A DNA stretch of 34,245 nt from Candidatus Shapirobacteria bacterium (GTDB lineage Bacteria; Patescibacteriota; Microgenomatia; UBA12405). Below, piece after piece: positions 8,099 through 14,629 of the stretch. Position numbers and translations under genes: made by a program. Position 1 is the stretch's first letter. Every line of letters starts with the position of its first letter. The notes beneath the pieces are model-generated. The model saw only the letters and a list, made by a program, of their open reading frames with translations. It made no database searches and was not told the origin of the DNA. The stretch lies in the NCBI GenBank assembly GCA_023245435.1, contig JAHFKH010000004.1:3714-37958 (forward strand). The letters are read 5' to 3'.

Positions 8099-8295
8099 AC
8101 TTCCATTCTATCTCTTGTTTCAAACATTTCTCTTAATAGTTTTTGGTCTTCTTCAACCGTTTTTCCCAAAAACAAATCTTTATTTTCCACACATTTAACA
8201 AACAATTCTCGTGTCAAAACAGGTTCTCCCAAACCTACGTCAAAAACCGCCCGTAAAATATTTAATCTATCCGCTCCTTTAAAAATCCTTGCCAT
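8095..8295 (-). CDS. Small protein of unknown function, coupled to the hydrolase
   Basis: A protein of 66 residues, MARIFKGADRLNIL..., rich in charged residues, with no membrane segment and no family I recognise. A TAGAAT -10-like box (8302-8307, minus) ends 6 bases before the ATG. Its TGA overlaps the GTG start of the alpha/beta hydrolase, so the two form an operon. The coupling is the main evidence that it is a real gene. Confidence 0.55.
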   Translation of the reverse strand: MARIFKGADRLNILRAVFDVGLGEPVLTRELFVKCVENKDLFLGKTVEEDQKLLREMFETRDRMEV

Positions 8296-8380
8296 CCTTT
8301 AATTCTACTCACCTAATCGTCCTTGCCAACCCCCCAAAAATTGTGACTAAATACCCATAATATTTTACCTTTAATAAATA

Positions 8381-8397
8381 CAGTGATATAATCACTG
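8381..8397. promoter_or_regulatory. Perfect inverted repeat over a -10 box (putative operator)
   Basis: CAGTGAT-ATA-ATCACTG is a 7-bp perfect inverted repeat with a 3-bp centre. The TATAAT (8387-8392) for the gene at 8402 lies inside it. A TTTACC -35-like box (8364-8369) is 17 bp upstream. A repressor bound here would block the promoter. Confidence 0.5.
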
Positions 8398-8401
8398 CAA
8401 T

Positions 8402-8764
8402 ATGACAGAAAATACAGATAATAACCCTATAGAAGAAATTATGATGCCGACAGCGTCAGAAATAAATGAAAAATTAAAAAAAGCAGGTATTTTAGGTATG
8501 GGTCGTCAAAATGATAGTTTCCTTAATAAATATATTAAACTCATTGCTGGCAAAAATATTTGTGGTGTAGAACTAGCCGTAAATTGGATGCTAACACTTA
8601 ATGAAAATGATTTAGCTCTTTCACTAGAAGAACAAGCAAAAATTGATAGTAAATTTGGTCAAGTTATTGACTCTTTAATTTCAGATCCAAGCATTACTGA
8701 GAGTGCAAAAATTATGAATATACTAACAGGACCTTCACAATTAATAAGAATAAGAAAAACCTAA
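8402..8764 (+). CDS. Hypothetical protein, 120 residues
   Basis: I do not recognise a family. The sequence is mostly helical and soluble, with an acidic N-terminus (MTENTDNNPIEEIM) and a basic end (LIRIRKT). Support for it being real: a good promoter with TATAAT ending 9 bases before the ATG and a 17-bp spacer, a perfect inverted repeat over that box, and no other gene in the space between the small unknown gene and rplJ. It is a single-gene transcript divergent from 8095-8295. Confidence 0.55.
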   Translation: MTENTDNNPIEEIMMPTASEINEKLKKAGILGMGRQNDSFLNKYIKLIAGKNICGVELAVNWMLTLNENDLALSLEEQAKIDSKFGQVIDSLISDPSITESAKIMNILTGPSQLIRIRKT

Positions 8765-8788
8765 TCCACATTTTTATTATTTTTCTGT

Positions 8789-8794
8789 TATAAT
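8789..8794 (+). promoter_or_regulatory. Extended -10 promoter of the rplJ-rplL operon
   Basis: TGTTATAAT, a TGn-extended -10. It predicts transcription starting near 8801, at the first base of the L10 leader. Confidence 0.65.
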
Positions 8795-8800
8795 CACATC

Positions 8801-8898
8801 TGTCCTACCGAAGACAGCAGGCACTCAAATAAGTCCCGCCGAGGAAAAAACTTAGATTTACTCAATCTTTGCCTCGATTTTCGAGGCTTTTTTTATTT
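8801..8898 (+). ncRNA. Ribosomal protein L10 leader with transcription attenuator
   Basis: The leader contains CCGAAGACAGCAGGC (8808-8822), closely like the L10-L12 binding site in rplJ leaders of Firmicutes. It ends in a terminator hairpin, GCCTCGA/TCGAGGC (8871-8877 with 8881-8887), and a long T run just before rplJ. CGAGG at 8840-8844 can pair with CCTCG at 8872-8876 and break the terminator, so an antiterminator form is possible. The known logic for the class is that excess L10(L12) binds the leader and favours termination. Confidence 0.8.
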
Positions 8899-8906
8899 TA
8901 AAAAAT

Positions 8907-9425
8907 ATGTCAATCAATAAAACTAACAAAATCAATCAAGTTGAGACTGTTTCTCAATCCTTAACTTCAGCCAAATCAGCCGCTCTATTACAATATCAAG
9001 GTTTAACTGCCGGTGATATTTCTACTCTCCGCGACAAAATTCGTGCCAGTGGTGGCCGTCTTGAAGTTGTCAAGAACTCATTAATTACCCGAGCTTTGGC
9101 CAAAATTGGTATAAATTTACCCACGACTCTAACTGGTCCTACTGCCATTGCCTTTTCTGACAATGACGAAATTGCCCCCTTAAAAGAAATTGAAACCGTT
9201 AACAAATCCAAAGAAAAAACCTTTTTCAAATACGGTATTTATGGTGGCAAATTGTTATCAGCCGAAGATCTAACTAAATTTTTATCACTCCCTTCCAAAT
9301 CTGCTCTTATTTCCCAATTATTAGGTGGACTCAAAAACCCATTACAACGTATGGTTTATGCCATGCGCTATAACCAAACTCAATTGGTTCTCACATTAAA
9401 AGCTGTCAGTGAGAAAAATAAATAA
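8907..9425 (+). CDS. rplJ: 50S ribosomal protein L10
   Basis: A protein of 172 residues forming the base of the L7/L12 stalk. The N-terminal domain shows YQGLTAGDISTLRDKIR and GGRLEVVKNSLITRALAK, standard L10 motifs that contact 23S rRNA and L11. The C-terminal helix (NPLQRMVYAMRYNQTQLV) is where L12 dimers bind. There is no Shine-Dalgarno sequence before the ATG, only the U-rich tail of the attenuator and A residues. It is controlled by the L10 leader and co-transcribed with rplL, 69 bases downstream. Confidence 0.95.
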   Translation: MSINKTNKINQVETVSQSLTSAKSAALLQYQGLTAGDISTLRDKIRASGGRLEVVKNSLITRALAKIGINLPTTLTGPTAIAFSDNDEIAPLKEIETVNKSKEKTFFKYGIYGGKLLSAEDLTKFLSLPSKSALISQLLGGLKNPLQRMVYAMRYNQTQLVLTLKAVSEKNK

Positions 9426-9433
9426 TTTTATTA

Positions 9434-9456
9434 GCCCCGCCGGCGAGGCGGCCCCG
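9434..9456. repeat. GC-rich hairpin between rplJ and rplL
   Basis: CCGCC/GGCGG stem (9437-9441 with 9447-9451) and a 5-base loop inside GCCCCGCCGGCGAGGCGGCC. It is far more GC-rich than its surroundings and has no T run. It could be a dispersed repeat, or an mRNA-stabilising or processing hairpin that raises L12 over L10. Confidence 0.45.
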
Positions 9457-9494
9457 ATTTATTACATTATTAATTATTAATTAAAAATAAAAAT

Positions 9495-9881
9495 ATGGAT
9501 AAAAAATTAGAAAAAATCCTAAATGACATTGCTGAATTATCAGTAATGGAACTCTCCGAGTTAGTTAAAGCTCTCGAAGAAAAATTCGATGTTAAGGCTG
9601 TCGCCATGGCTGCCGCTCCTGCTGCTGGTGCAACTGGTGCTGCTGCTCCTGCTGCTGCAGTTGAAGAAAAGACCGAATTTGATGTCGTTATCACCAACGC
9701 TGGTGCTAACAAAATCGCCGTTATCAAAGCTGTTCGTGAATTTAAACCTGAATTAGGTTTGAAAGAAGCCAAAGATATGGTTGACGCATGTCCTGCCAAC
9801 CTTGGTACCATGAAAAAAGAAGCTGCTGCCGAAGCTAAAACCAAGCTTGAAGCCGCTGGTGCTCAAGTTGAGCTCAAATAA
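9495..9881 (+). CDS. rplL: 50S ribosomal protein L7/L12
   Basis: A protein of 128 residues, the multi-copy stalk protein that recruits translation GTPases. The N-terminal dimerisation helix (LEKILNDIAELSVMELSELV) is followed by an Ala/Pro hinge (about residues 36-54) and the C-terminal domain with KIAVIKAVREF and GLKEAKDMVDACP. No Shine-Dalgarno site is seen; the leader is A/T only. A degenerate dispersed repeat and a strong terminator follow. Confidence 0.95.
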   Translation: MDKKLEKILNDIAELSVMELSELVKALEEKFDVKAVAMAAAPAAGATGAAAPAAAVEEKTEFDVVITNAGANKIAVIKAVREFKPELGLKEAKDMVDACPANLGTMKKEAAAEAKTKLEAAGAQVELK

Positions 9882-9884
9882 AAA

Positions 9885-9922
9885 CGTCATTGCGAGCAAT
9901 ATTTTTTGCGAAGCAATCCCGT
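9885..9922. repeat. Degenerate copy of the widespread CGTCATTGCGAG intergenic repeat
   Basis: Begins CGTCATTGCGAG and ends GCGAAGCAATCCCGT, the two arms of a short dispersed repeat I recall from many bacterial genomes. The middle here is A/T-rich and the arms pair only partly. It sits between the rplL stop and its terminator. Confidence 0.55.
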
Positions 9923-9926
9923 AAAA

Positions 9927-11615
9927 TTAAATCCCCCTTCGGGGGGATTTTTTTATACTAGCTTTAATAAATTCTACAAAAATCGGGTGGGGTGAAAGAG
10001 GTCGGCTTTTATATTCTGGATGAAACTGGGTGCCCACAAAAAATGGATGAATATTTTTTGGCAATTCAATTGCCTCCACCAATTTCCCATCTGGGCTCGT
10101 TCCCGATATTATCAACCCGGCCTTTTCTAAATCTTTTCTATAAAAATTATTTACCTCATATCGATGACGATGCCTTTCCTGTACAATTAAACCCCTCCGG
10201 CCTTCGGCCACCTCCCCTTGACAAGGGAGGTCAAAAACCCTTGCCCTGTCAAGGGAAAGGGTAGGGTTAGGGTTTGAATATATTTTATTTAATAAACTAT
10301 CCTTTTTTATTTTACATGGCCACGCCCCTAAACGAATTGTTCCCCCATATTGATGCAATTCCAAATATTTTTTTTGATCGGGCATCACATGGACTACTAA
10401 ATGCTTTGCTTTGGGATCGACCTCCTCCGAACTAGCATTTTTTAATTTACAAACATTTCGTGCAAACTCAATCACCGCCATTTGCATTCCAAAACATAAC
10501 CCAAGATAAGGAATTTTATTTTTTCGCGCTATTTTAATTGCCTCAATAATTCCCTCTGTCCCTCGACTGCCCCACCCTTGAGGTACTACAATTCCATCAT
10601 ATTTTTTTAGATTTTTTTCATCAATTTCTGTCGATTCAATTGAATCAATTTTAATATTTACCCCATTGGCTATTGCGCCATGTTTCAAAGCTTCTAACAC
10701 CGATACATATACATCAGCGTGCTTACCCTTACCATGATTAACATATTTCCCTACCAATGCAATCCTCACCAGCGCCCCTTGCGGGCGCGCCATTAATTGT
10801 TTCCATCCTTTTAATTTTGGTTTTAAGTTTTTAATTTTAAAAACTTTTGCAATTTTTTTAAGTATTCCCTGATTTTCTAACACCAATGGCACTTCATAAA
10901 TCGACCCACAATCGGCATCATCAAAAATTGCATCATCATCTAAAAAACACCGTTTGGCCAAGGTTTCTCGCCGTGGCAAATCCAGTCCAATTTCACTTCG
11001 AGTAATTAAAATATCGGGAGTAATTCCCGTCGATCGCAATTCCGAAATTGCGTGTTGCGTTGGTTTAGTTTTTAGCTCTCCCACATTTTTTAAATAGGGC
11101 ACATAAGACACCAACACATACATTGCTTTTCGTTCACGACCCATTTCCCGAGCCGCGTACAAAAAAGGTAAGTTTTCAATATCACCCGTTGAGCCTCCGA
11201 TTTCCACCACCACAAAATCAAAACCGTTTTCCACTTCATAAAACCGCCTTTTCACTTCATTTGGGACATCAGGAATCATTTCTACATCACGACCTTCATA
11301 TAGGAAGGCGCGTTCATCCTCGATTATTTTTTTATAAATTTTACCCGAGGTAATATTATTATCCTTGGAAAAATTTTGATTTAAAAAACGTTCGTAATTT
11401 CCCAAATCCTGATCAATTTCCCCCCCATCCTCAGTCACAAAAGTTTCCCCGTGTTCTTGCGGTCGCATTGTTCCCGCATCAACATTTAAATATGGATCAA
11501 TTTTAACCATATTAACTTTAAAACCACACGATTTGAGCAACATTCCAATTGACGATGCCACAATCCCCTTACCCAAACCCGATACCACCCCACCCACTAC
11601 AAAAATATATTTCAT
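9927..11615 (-). CDS. pyrG: CTP synthase with an in-frame palindromic repeat insertion
   Basis: Makes CTP from UTP, ATP and glutamine. The family start MKYIFVVGGVVSGLGKG is at 11615; longer frames to 11651 (TTG) add non-conserved residues. The synthetase domain shows the P-loop GGVVSGLGKG and LNVDAGTMRPQEHGE. The glutaminase domain has nucleophile cysteine in GLCFGMQM and the His-Glu pair in QFHPEYKSRP. Before the conserved ERHRHRYEVN there are about 28 extra residues (roughly 446-475: NPTLSLDRARVFDLPCQG...) absent from E. coli PyrG, encoded by a palindromic repeat. The last six residues are encoded by the rplL terminator. The gene appears monocistronic. Confidence 0.93.
   Translation of the reverse strand: MKYIFVVGGVVSGLGKGIVASSIGMLLKSCGFKVNMVKIDPYLNVDAGTMRPQEHGETFVTEDGGEIDQDLGNYERFLNQNFSKDNNITSGKIYKKIIEDERAFLYEGRDVEMIPDVPNEVKRRFYEVENGFDFVVVEIGGSTGDIENLPFLYAAREMGRERKAMYVLVSYVPYLKNVGELKTKPTQHAISELRSTGITPDILITRSEIGLDLPRRETLAKRCFLDDDAIFDDADCGSIYEVPLVLENQGILKKIAKVFKIKNLKPKLKGWKQLMARPQGALVRIALVGKYVNHGKGKHADVYVSVLEALKHGAIANGVNIKIDSIESTEIDEKNLKKYDGIVVPQGWGSRGTEGIIEAIKIARKNKIPYLGLCFGMQMAVIEFARNVCKLKNASSEEVDPKAKHLVVHVMPDQKKYLELHQYGGTIRLGAWPCKIKKDSLLNKIYSNPNPTLSLDRARVFDLPCQGEVAEGRRGLIVQERHRHRYEVNNFYRKDLEKAGLIISGTSPDGKLVEAIELPKNIHPFFVGTQFHPEYKSRPLSPHPIFVEFIKASIKKSPRRGI
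9930..9954 (+). terminator. Rho-independent terminator of rplJ-rplL, inside the pyrG 3' end
   Basis: AATCCCCC/GGGGGATT stem with a TTCG loop (9930-9937 with 9942-9949) followed by seven T. On the other strand the same bases encode the final SPRRGI of pyrG. Confidence 0.9.
10192..10277. repeat. Palindromic repeat element inside the pyrG coding sequence
   Basis: A GC-rich block of about 86 bases in an AT-rich gene: CCGGCC-TTC-GGCC, then ACCTCCCCTTG/CAAGGGAGGT, then CCCTTGCCCTGTCAAGGG and GGGTAGGGTTAGGGT. It is made of nested inverted repeats with TTGAC/GTCAA centres, like the intergenic element at 17831-17925. It keeps the pyrG frame open, as Rickettsia palindromic elements do in their hosts. 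Confidence 0.75.
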
Positions 11616-11705
11616 AATCCTCATTGTGGACCCACTTGTCAATTTATTCAATTGATATCTTTTATTTTTTATTTATAATATCTTTATTCCCACCCCAAAT
11701 TAATT

Positions 11706-12731
11706 CTACTTTAATTTTTCCGGAATCTGGCCTACCTTTCCCGACATCGATTTTGGACAAATCAACAAACCGTTAGGTGAATCAATTACTACCAAATCTG
11801 ATAGACCAATTATTGCCACAGTTTTATCAGACCTAACAAAATTATTTTGACCTTCAATTTCAATCTGCTTGTCTTTATTTAACAAATTATTATCTTCCAA
11901 ATATTTATCTACCGACTCCCACGTTCCCAAATCTACCCAATCAAAAGGCAATTCCACCATTATTCCCTGTCCGCTTCGATGTAGCAACGGCGTCACTTCT
12001 TCTTGGGCTCCCTTTGCCATCTTCAAAAAATTTTCATCAACTGGCCCTCCATTTACTATTTCCGTCAAAGGTTCATACCAATCTTTTCGATACTTTTCAT
12101 AAATTTTTAAATAATTATTTGGCGTTATTGTTGTATGATTACAATGAATCATCAAACCATCTGTCCCCATATATTTTTGCAGTTTTTCTTCTTCGCTTCG
12201 ATCAATATAATCAGCCACTTCATATACATTTATTCCGTTTTGATTGTCAAGTAATTTTCCTTTAACTAAATAATCCACTCCTCGAACAATTCTATCGGGT
12301 TTTATACAACCAGTAATATATTTATCGCTATTCAAAGCATACTTTTCCAAAACCTGAGCCATATCAAACAATCTCTCAACCGGTTTTCGCAAATCATCAG
12401 CCTGAATCAACATAAAAGGTTCGTCACCAAAACCTTTCTTGGTCAATAATGCTGCCGTCAATCCAATTGCCGGACCAGTATTTCTTGGTTCTGGTTCAAG
12501 TAAAATATTATCTTTGCTAATTTCTGGTTCTTGTTTTAAAGCCAATTCAGCTTGAATCGGATTGGTCTGTAAAAATATATCAGCGGCATCAATTTTTTTT
12601 CGCAAATCTTCCCAATTTATTTGAAACAAAGATTTACCAGAAACTAATGGTAAAAAATGTTTTGGCATCGTTGGACTACTTTCTGGCCACAACTTTGCCC
12701 CCACTCCTCCACAGATGATTACATATTTCAT
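11706..12731 (-). CDS. manC: Mannose-1-phosphate guanylyltransferase-like nucleotidyltransferase
   Basis: About 341 residues from the ATG at 12731. An in-frame ATG at 12749 overlaps the -10 box and cannot be the start. The N-terminus CGGVGAKLWPESSPTMPKHF is the GDP-mannose pyrophosphorylase signature, with Lys where Arg is usual (G-x-R-L-W-P). LLEPEPRNTGPAIGLTAAL and FMLIQADD are further hallmarks, as is LPFDWVDLGTWES. It would make GDP-mannose for surface glycans. No isomerase domain is fused. It is divergent from the small unknown gene at 12806. Confidence 0.8.
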   Translation of the reverse strand: MKYVIICGGVGAKLWPESSPTMPKHFLPLVSGKSLFQINWEDLRKKIDAADIFLQTNPIQAELALKQEPEISKDNILLEPEPRNTGPAIGLTAALLTKKGFGDEPFMLIQADDLRKPVERLFDMAQVLEKYALNSDKYITGCIKPDRIVRGVDYLVKGKLLDNQNGINVYEVADYIDRSEEEKLQKYMGTDGLMIHCNHTTITPNNYLKIYEKYRKDWYEPLTEIVNGGPVDENFLKMAKGAQEEVTPLLHRSGQGIMVELPFDWVDLGTWESVDKYLEDNNLLNKDKQIEIEGQNNFVRSDKTVAIIGLSDLVVIDSPNGLLICPKSMSGKVGQIPEKLK

Positions 12732-12740
12732 AGTGACTTC

Positions 12741-12746
12741 ATTATA
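12741..12746 (-). promoter_or_regulatory. -10 box of manC
   Basis: TATAAT on the minus strand, 9 bases before the ATG at 12731. A TTTGCA -35-like box lies 17 bp upstream. The overlapping ATG at 12749 is excluded as a start. Confidence 0.6.
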
Positions 12747-12792
12747 CAAACCAATTCACCTTTTGCAAATAGAAATCCAATTAATATCATAG

Positions 12793-12798
12793 TACAAT
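12793..12798 (+). promoter_or_regulatory. -10 box of the gene at 12806
   Basis: TACAAT ending 7 bases before the ATG, so the mRNA is probably leaderless. Confidence 0.45.
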
Positions 12799-12805
12799 CA
12801 CCATT

Positions 12806-13069
12806 ATGACAACAGAAATAAAAGGTTTGGGACATAAACGAAAGATTAATCATGGCCAAACAGATTTTAGAGACGGCGTCAATACCAACTATGTTGTCGA
12901 AGATTTTGGAATAGGCCCAAGAACATTTATTCCAGGTTTTTCAATTACAAAATTTGTTGAAACTAAACCCGGAGAAATAATCTATTGCTATCCTTTATTG
13001 AATCCCAACCCAAACACTGAAATAAAATTATCTAGTAAAACAGTAAGAGTTTCCTTTATTTCAGACTAA
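12806..13069 (+). CDS. Hypothetical protein, 87 residues
   Basis: I do not recognise it. It is soluble and probably mostly beta, with a basic N-terminus (GLGHKRKINHGQ) and hydrophobic strands further on (GEIIYCYPLL, KTVRVSFIS). It has no membrane segment and no cysteine pair. It has its own -10 box and fills the space between manC and the dehydrogenase with no competing frame. It is tail to tail with the dehydrogenase, 8 bases apart. Confidence 0.5.
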   Translation: MTTEIKGLGHKRKINHGQTDFRDGVNTNYVVEDFGIGPRTFIPGFSITKFVETKPGEIIYCYPLLNPNPNTEIKLSSKTVRVSFISD

Positions 13070-13077
13070 TCATCAAT

Positions 13078-14070
13078 TCACCTTTTGCAAAACGTATTTA
13101 TATTTTCAATTGTCGTTTTGACAATTCTCCCTATCGCTTCTTTAGTATTAAACGCGTTATGTGGAGTAAAAACCACATCATCCCTATCGCGCAACAAATG
13201 ATAACTTAACACTTCTTGTAAATCATCCTTTGTTGGCCGAGTCGTTGCCACCATCGACACGCTTTCAACCAATTCTTCATCTTCGGTTACATCTAACCCC
13301 GCTCCCCACAAAATTTCATTTGCCAAACCATAAATAATCGCCTCGGTTTTTACCACCTTTCCGCGCGAAGTATTTATCAAAATCGAACCAGGCTTCATCA
13401 ACTTAATATTTTTCATATTAATCAAATGACGTGTCTCGGGAATTGCCGGCACATGCAAAGTCAAAAAATCACATTGTGCCATACATTCCTCCAAACTAAC
13501 ATATTTAAAACCCAATTTTTTGGCTAATTTTGGCTCAGGATTACGTTCGACAGCCAATATTTTCAAACCCAAACCCTTAGCCATCTTTACTACATTTTGT
13601 CCAATTTTACCCACTCCCACTACTCCTAACGTCTTACCAAATATATCAATTCCCGTTAACCCTTCCGGTGAAAATTCGCCCTCCTCCACTGATTGATGTG
13701 CTGGCACAATTTTTTTGGCCACTGCCAATAACAATGCCATTGCATATTCAGCTACAGTTGTTGCTCCATAGCTTGGTACATTCATCACCTCAATATTTCT
13801 TTTTTTGCACTCAATACCATCAACATGATCAATTCCTGTTGATCGTGTGGCAATCATTTTTAAATTAGGTAATTGATCTAATACTTTTTTATCTAATCTT
13901 GAATAAACAAATATCGATACAATATCGTATTGTTTTGCCAATTCAATATTTTCCTGCAATTCTTCAGTAAATATTCCTACTCCGGTTGCCTCTAAATTAA
14001 TTATTTCTCTTTCAATTATTTCCCGCTCCCAACTTTTTACTCCAAAAAACGCAATTCTATATTGATCCAT
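13078..14070 (-). CDS. D-isomer 2-hydroxyacid dehydrogenase, D-lactate dehydrogenase-like
   Basis: An NAD-dependent enzyme of 330 residues that probably interconverts pyruvate and D-lactate. The Rossmann loop is GVVGVGKIGQNV. The catalytic set is visible: arginine in INTSRGKVV, glutamate in GLDVTEDEEL and histidine in FTPHNAFNT. The N-terminal region (FGVKSWERE) and the ATRSTGIDHVD segment suit the D-LDH/VanH branch. A TAGAAT box ends 5 bases before the ATG. A fermentative role is the simplest reading. A VanH-like role is not favoured, because ddl here keeps the D-Ala-type tyrosine and is not linked. Confidence 0.85.
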   Translation of the reverse strand: MDQYRIAFFGVKSWEREIIEREIINLEATGVGIFTEELQENIELAKQYDIVSIFVYSRLDKKVLDQLPNLKMIATRSTGIDHVDGIECKKRNIEVMNVPSYGATTVAEYAMALLLAVAKKIVPAHQSVEEGEFSPEGLTGIDIFGKTLGVVGVGKIGQNVVKMAKGLGLKILAVERNPEPKLAKKLGFKYVSLEECMAQCDFLTLHVPAIPETRHLINMKNIKLMKPGSILINTSRGKVVKTEAIIYGLANEILWGAGLDVTEDEELVESVSMVATTRPTKDDLQEVLSYHLLRDRDDVVFTPHNAFNTKEAIGRIVKTTIENINTFCKR

Positions 14071-14075
14071 AATTT

Positions 14076-14081
14076 ATTCTA
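14076..14081 (-). promoter_or_regulatory. -10 box of the dehydrogenase
   Basis: TAGAAT on the minus strand, 5 bases before the ATG at 14070. Confidence 0.45.
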
Positions 14082-14266
14082 TATTAAAACTACCTTGTAA
14101 TCCAATAAAATACATTAATTCTAAAAAAAATATAATCCCTTCCGCTTTGAATAAGTTTATTATAATTTTTATTAAATAAATTTCCTTTCTCCCCATTTTT
14201 CCTTATTAACTATAAATATAAAAAACCATCATATTGACCCATTAGTATGCTGTATGTTTTAATGAA

Positions 14267-14298
14267 TATAATTAAAGATTAATCTGATACAAGAGGAG
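14267..14298 (+). promoter_or_regulatory. -10 box and strong Shine-Dalgarno site of the HTH gene
   Basis: TATAAT (14267-14272) is followed by a short leader with AAGAGGAG (14291-14298) 7 bases before the ATG at 14306. It is the clearest ribosome binding site in the window; most other genes have none. Confidence 0.75.
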
Positions 14299-14305
14299 CC
14301 ACCAA

Positions 14306-14563
14306 ATGGACTATCAAACAACAACAGAAGATAAACCTGTATCTCAGAAATCTGCCCAAAAAAAAATTAATGGTGTCAGTATCGACAACCTTCCCGATCT
14401 TTTAACCGTCGCCGAAGTTGCCGACTTACTCCGTGTTTCCAAACTCACCATCAAACGATGGGGTAAACGAGGAAAATTAGCTGCTATCCGTATCAATGCT
14501 CGAGGGGACAGGCGCTATCGCAAAGAAGCTGTCTTGTGGCTATTAGGCATTCAAGCCGAATAA
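14306..14563 (+). CDS. Small helix-turn-helix DNA-binding protein (excisionase / BldC type)
   Basis: A protein of 85 residues. A disordered N-terminus of about 30 residues precedes a MerR-type winged HTH (LLTVAEVADLLRVSKLTIKR...GKLAAIRI...RRYRKEAVLWLLG), the helix-turn-helix 17 / excisionase family. It lacks the effector domain of full MerR regulators, so it is a BldC-like small regulator or an architectural factor. It is transcribed alone, with a strong Shine-Dalgarno site unlike its neighbours, and ends in a terminator. Nothing nearby (no integrase) suggests a phage excisionase. Confidence 0.8.
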   Translation: MDYQTTTEDKPVSQKSAQKKINGVSIDNLPDLLTVAEVADLLRVSKLTIKRWGKRGKLAAIRINARGDRRYRKEAVLWLLGIQAE

Positions 14564-14597
14564 AATTTTGTTCCTGCCCAAATTGATTTGCTTAAAG

Positions 14598-14627
14598 GCG
14601 GTCAGATTAATTTCTGGCTGCTTTTTT
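14598..14627. terminator. Terminator between the HTH gene and ruvB
   Basis: A 9-bp stem GCGGTCAGA/TCTGGCTGC (14598-14606 with 14613-14621) with two G-U pairs and a T run on the plus strand. It ends the HTH transcript; ruvB arrives from the other side and stops at 14630. Confidence 0.75.
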
Positions 14628-14629
14628 GG

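Noticed and set aside
13078..14070. VanH-type vancomycin-resistance role together with ddl
   Set aside because: The dehydrogenase is not linked to ddl, and ddl keeps the EAKY tyrosine typical of D-Ala-D-Ala ligases.
14306..14563. Phage or plasmid excisionase
   Set aside because: No integrase, attachment-like repeats or other phage genes nearby; the fold also fits BldC-like regulators.
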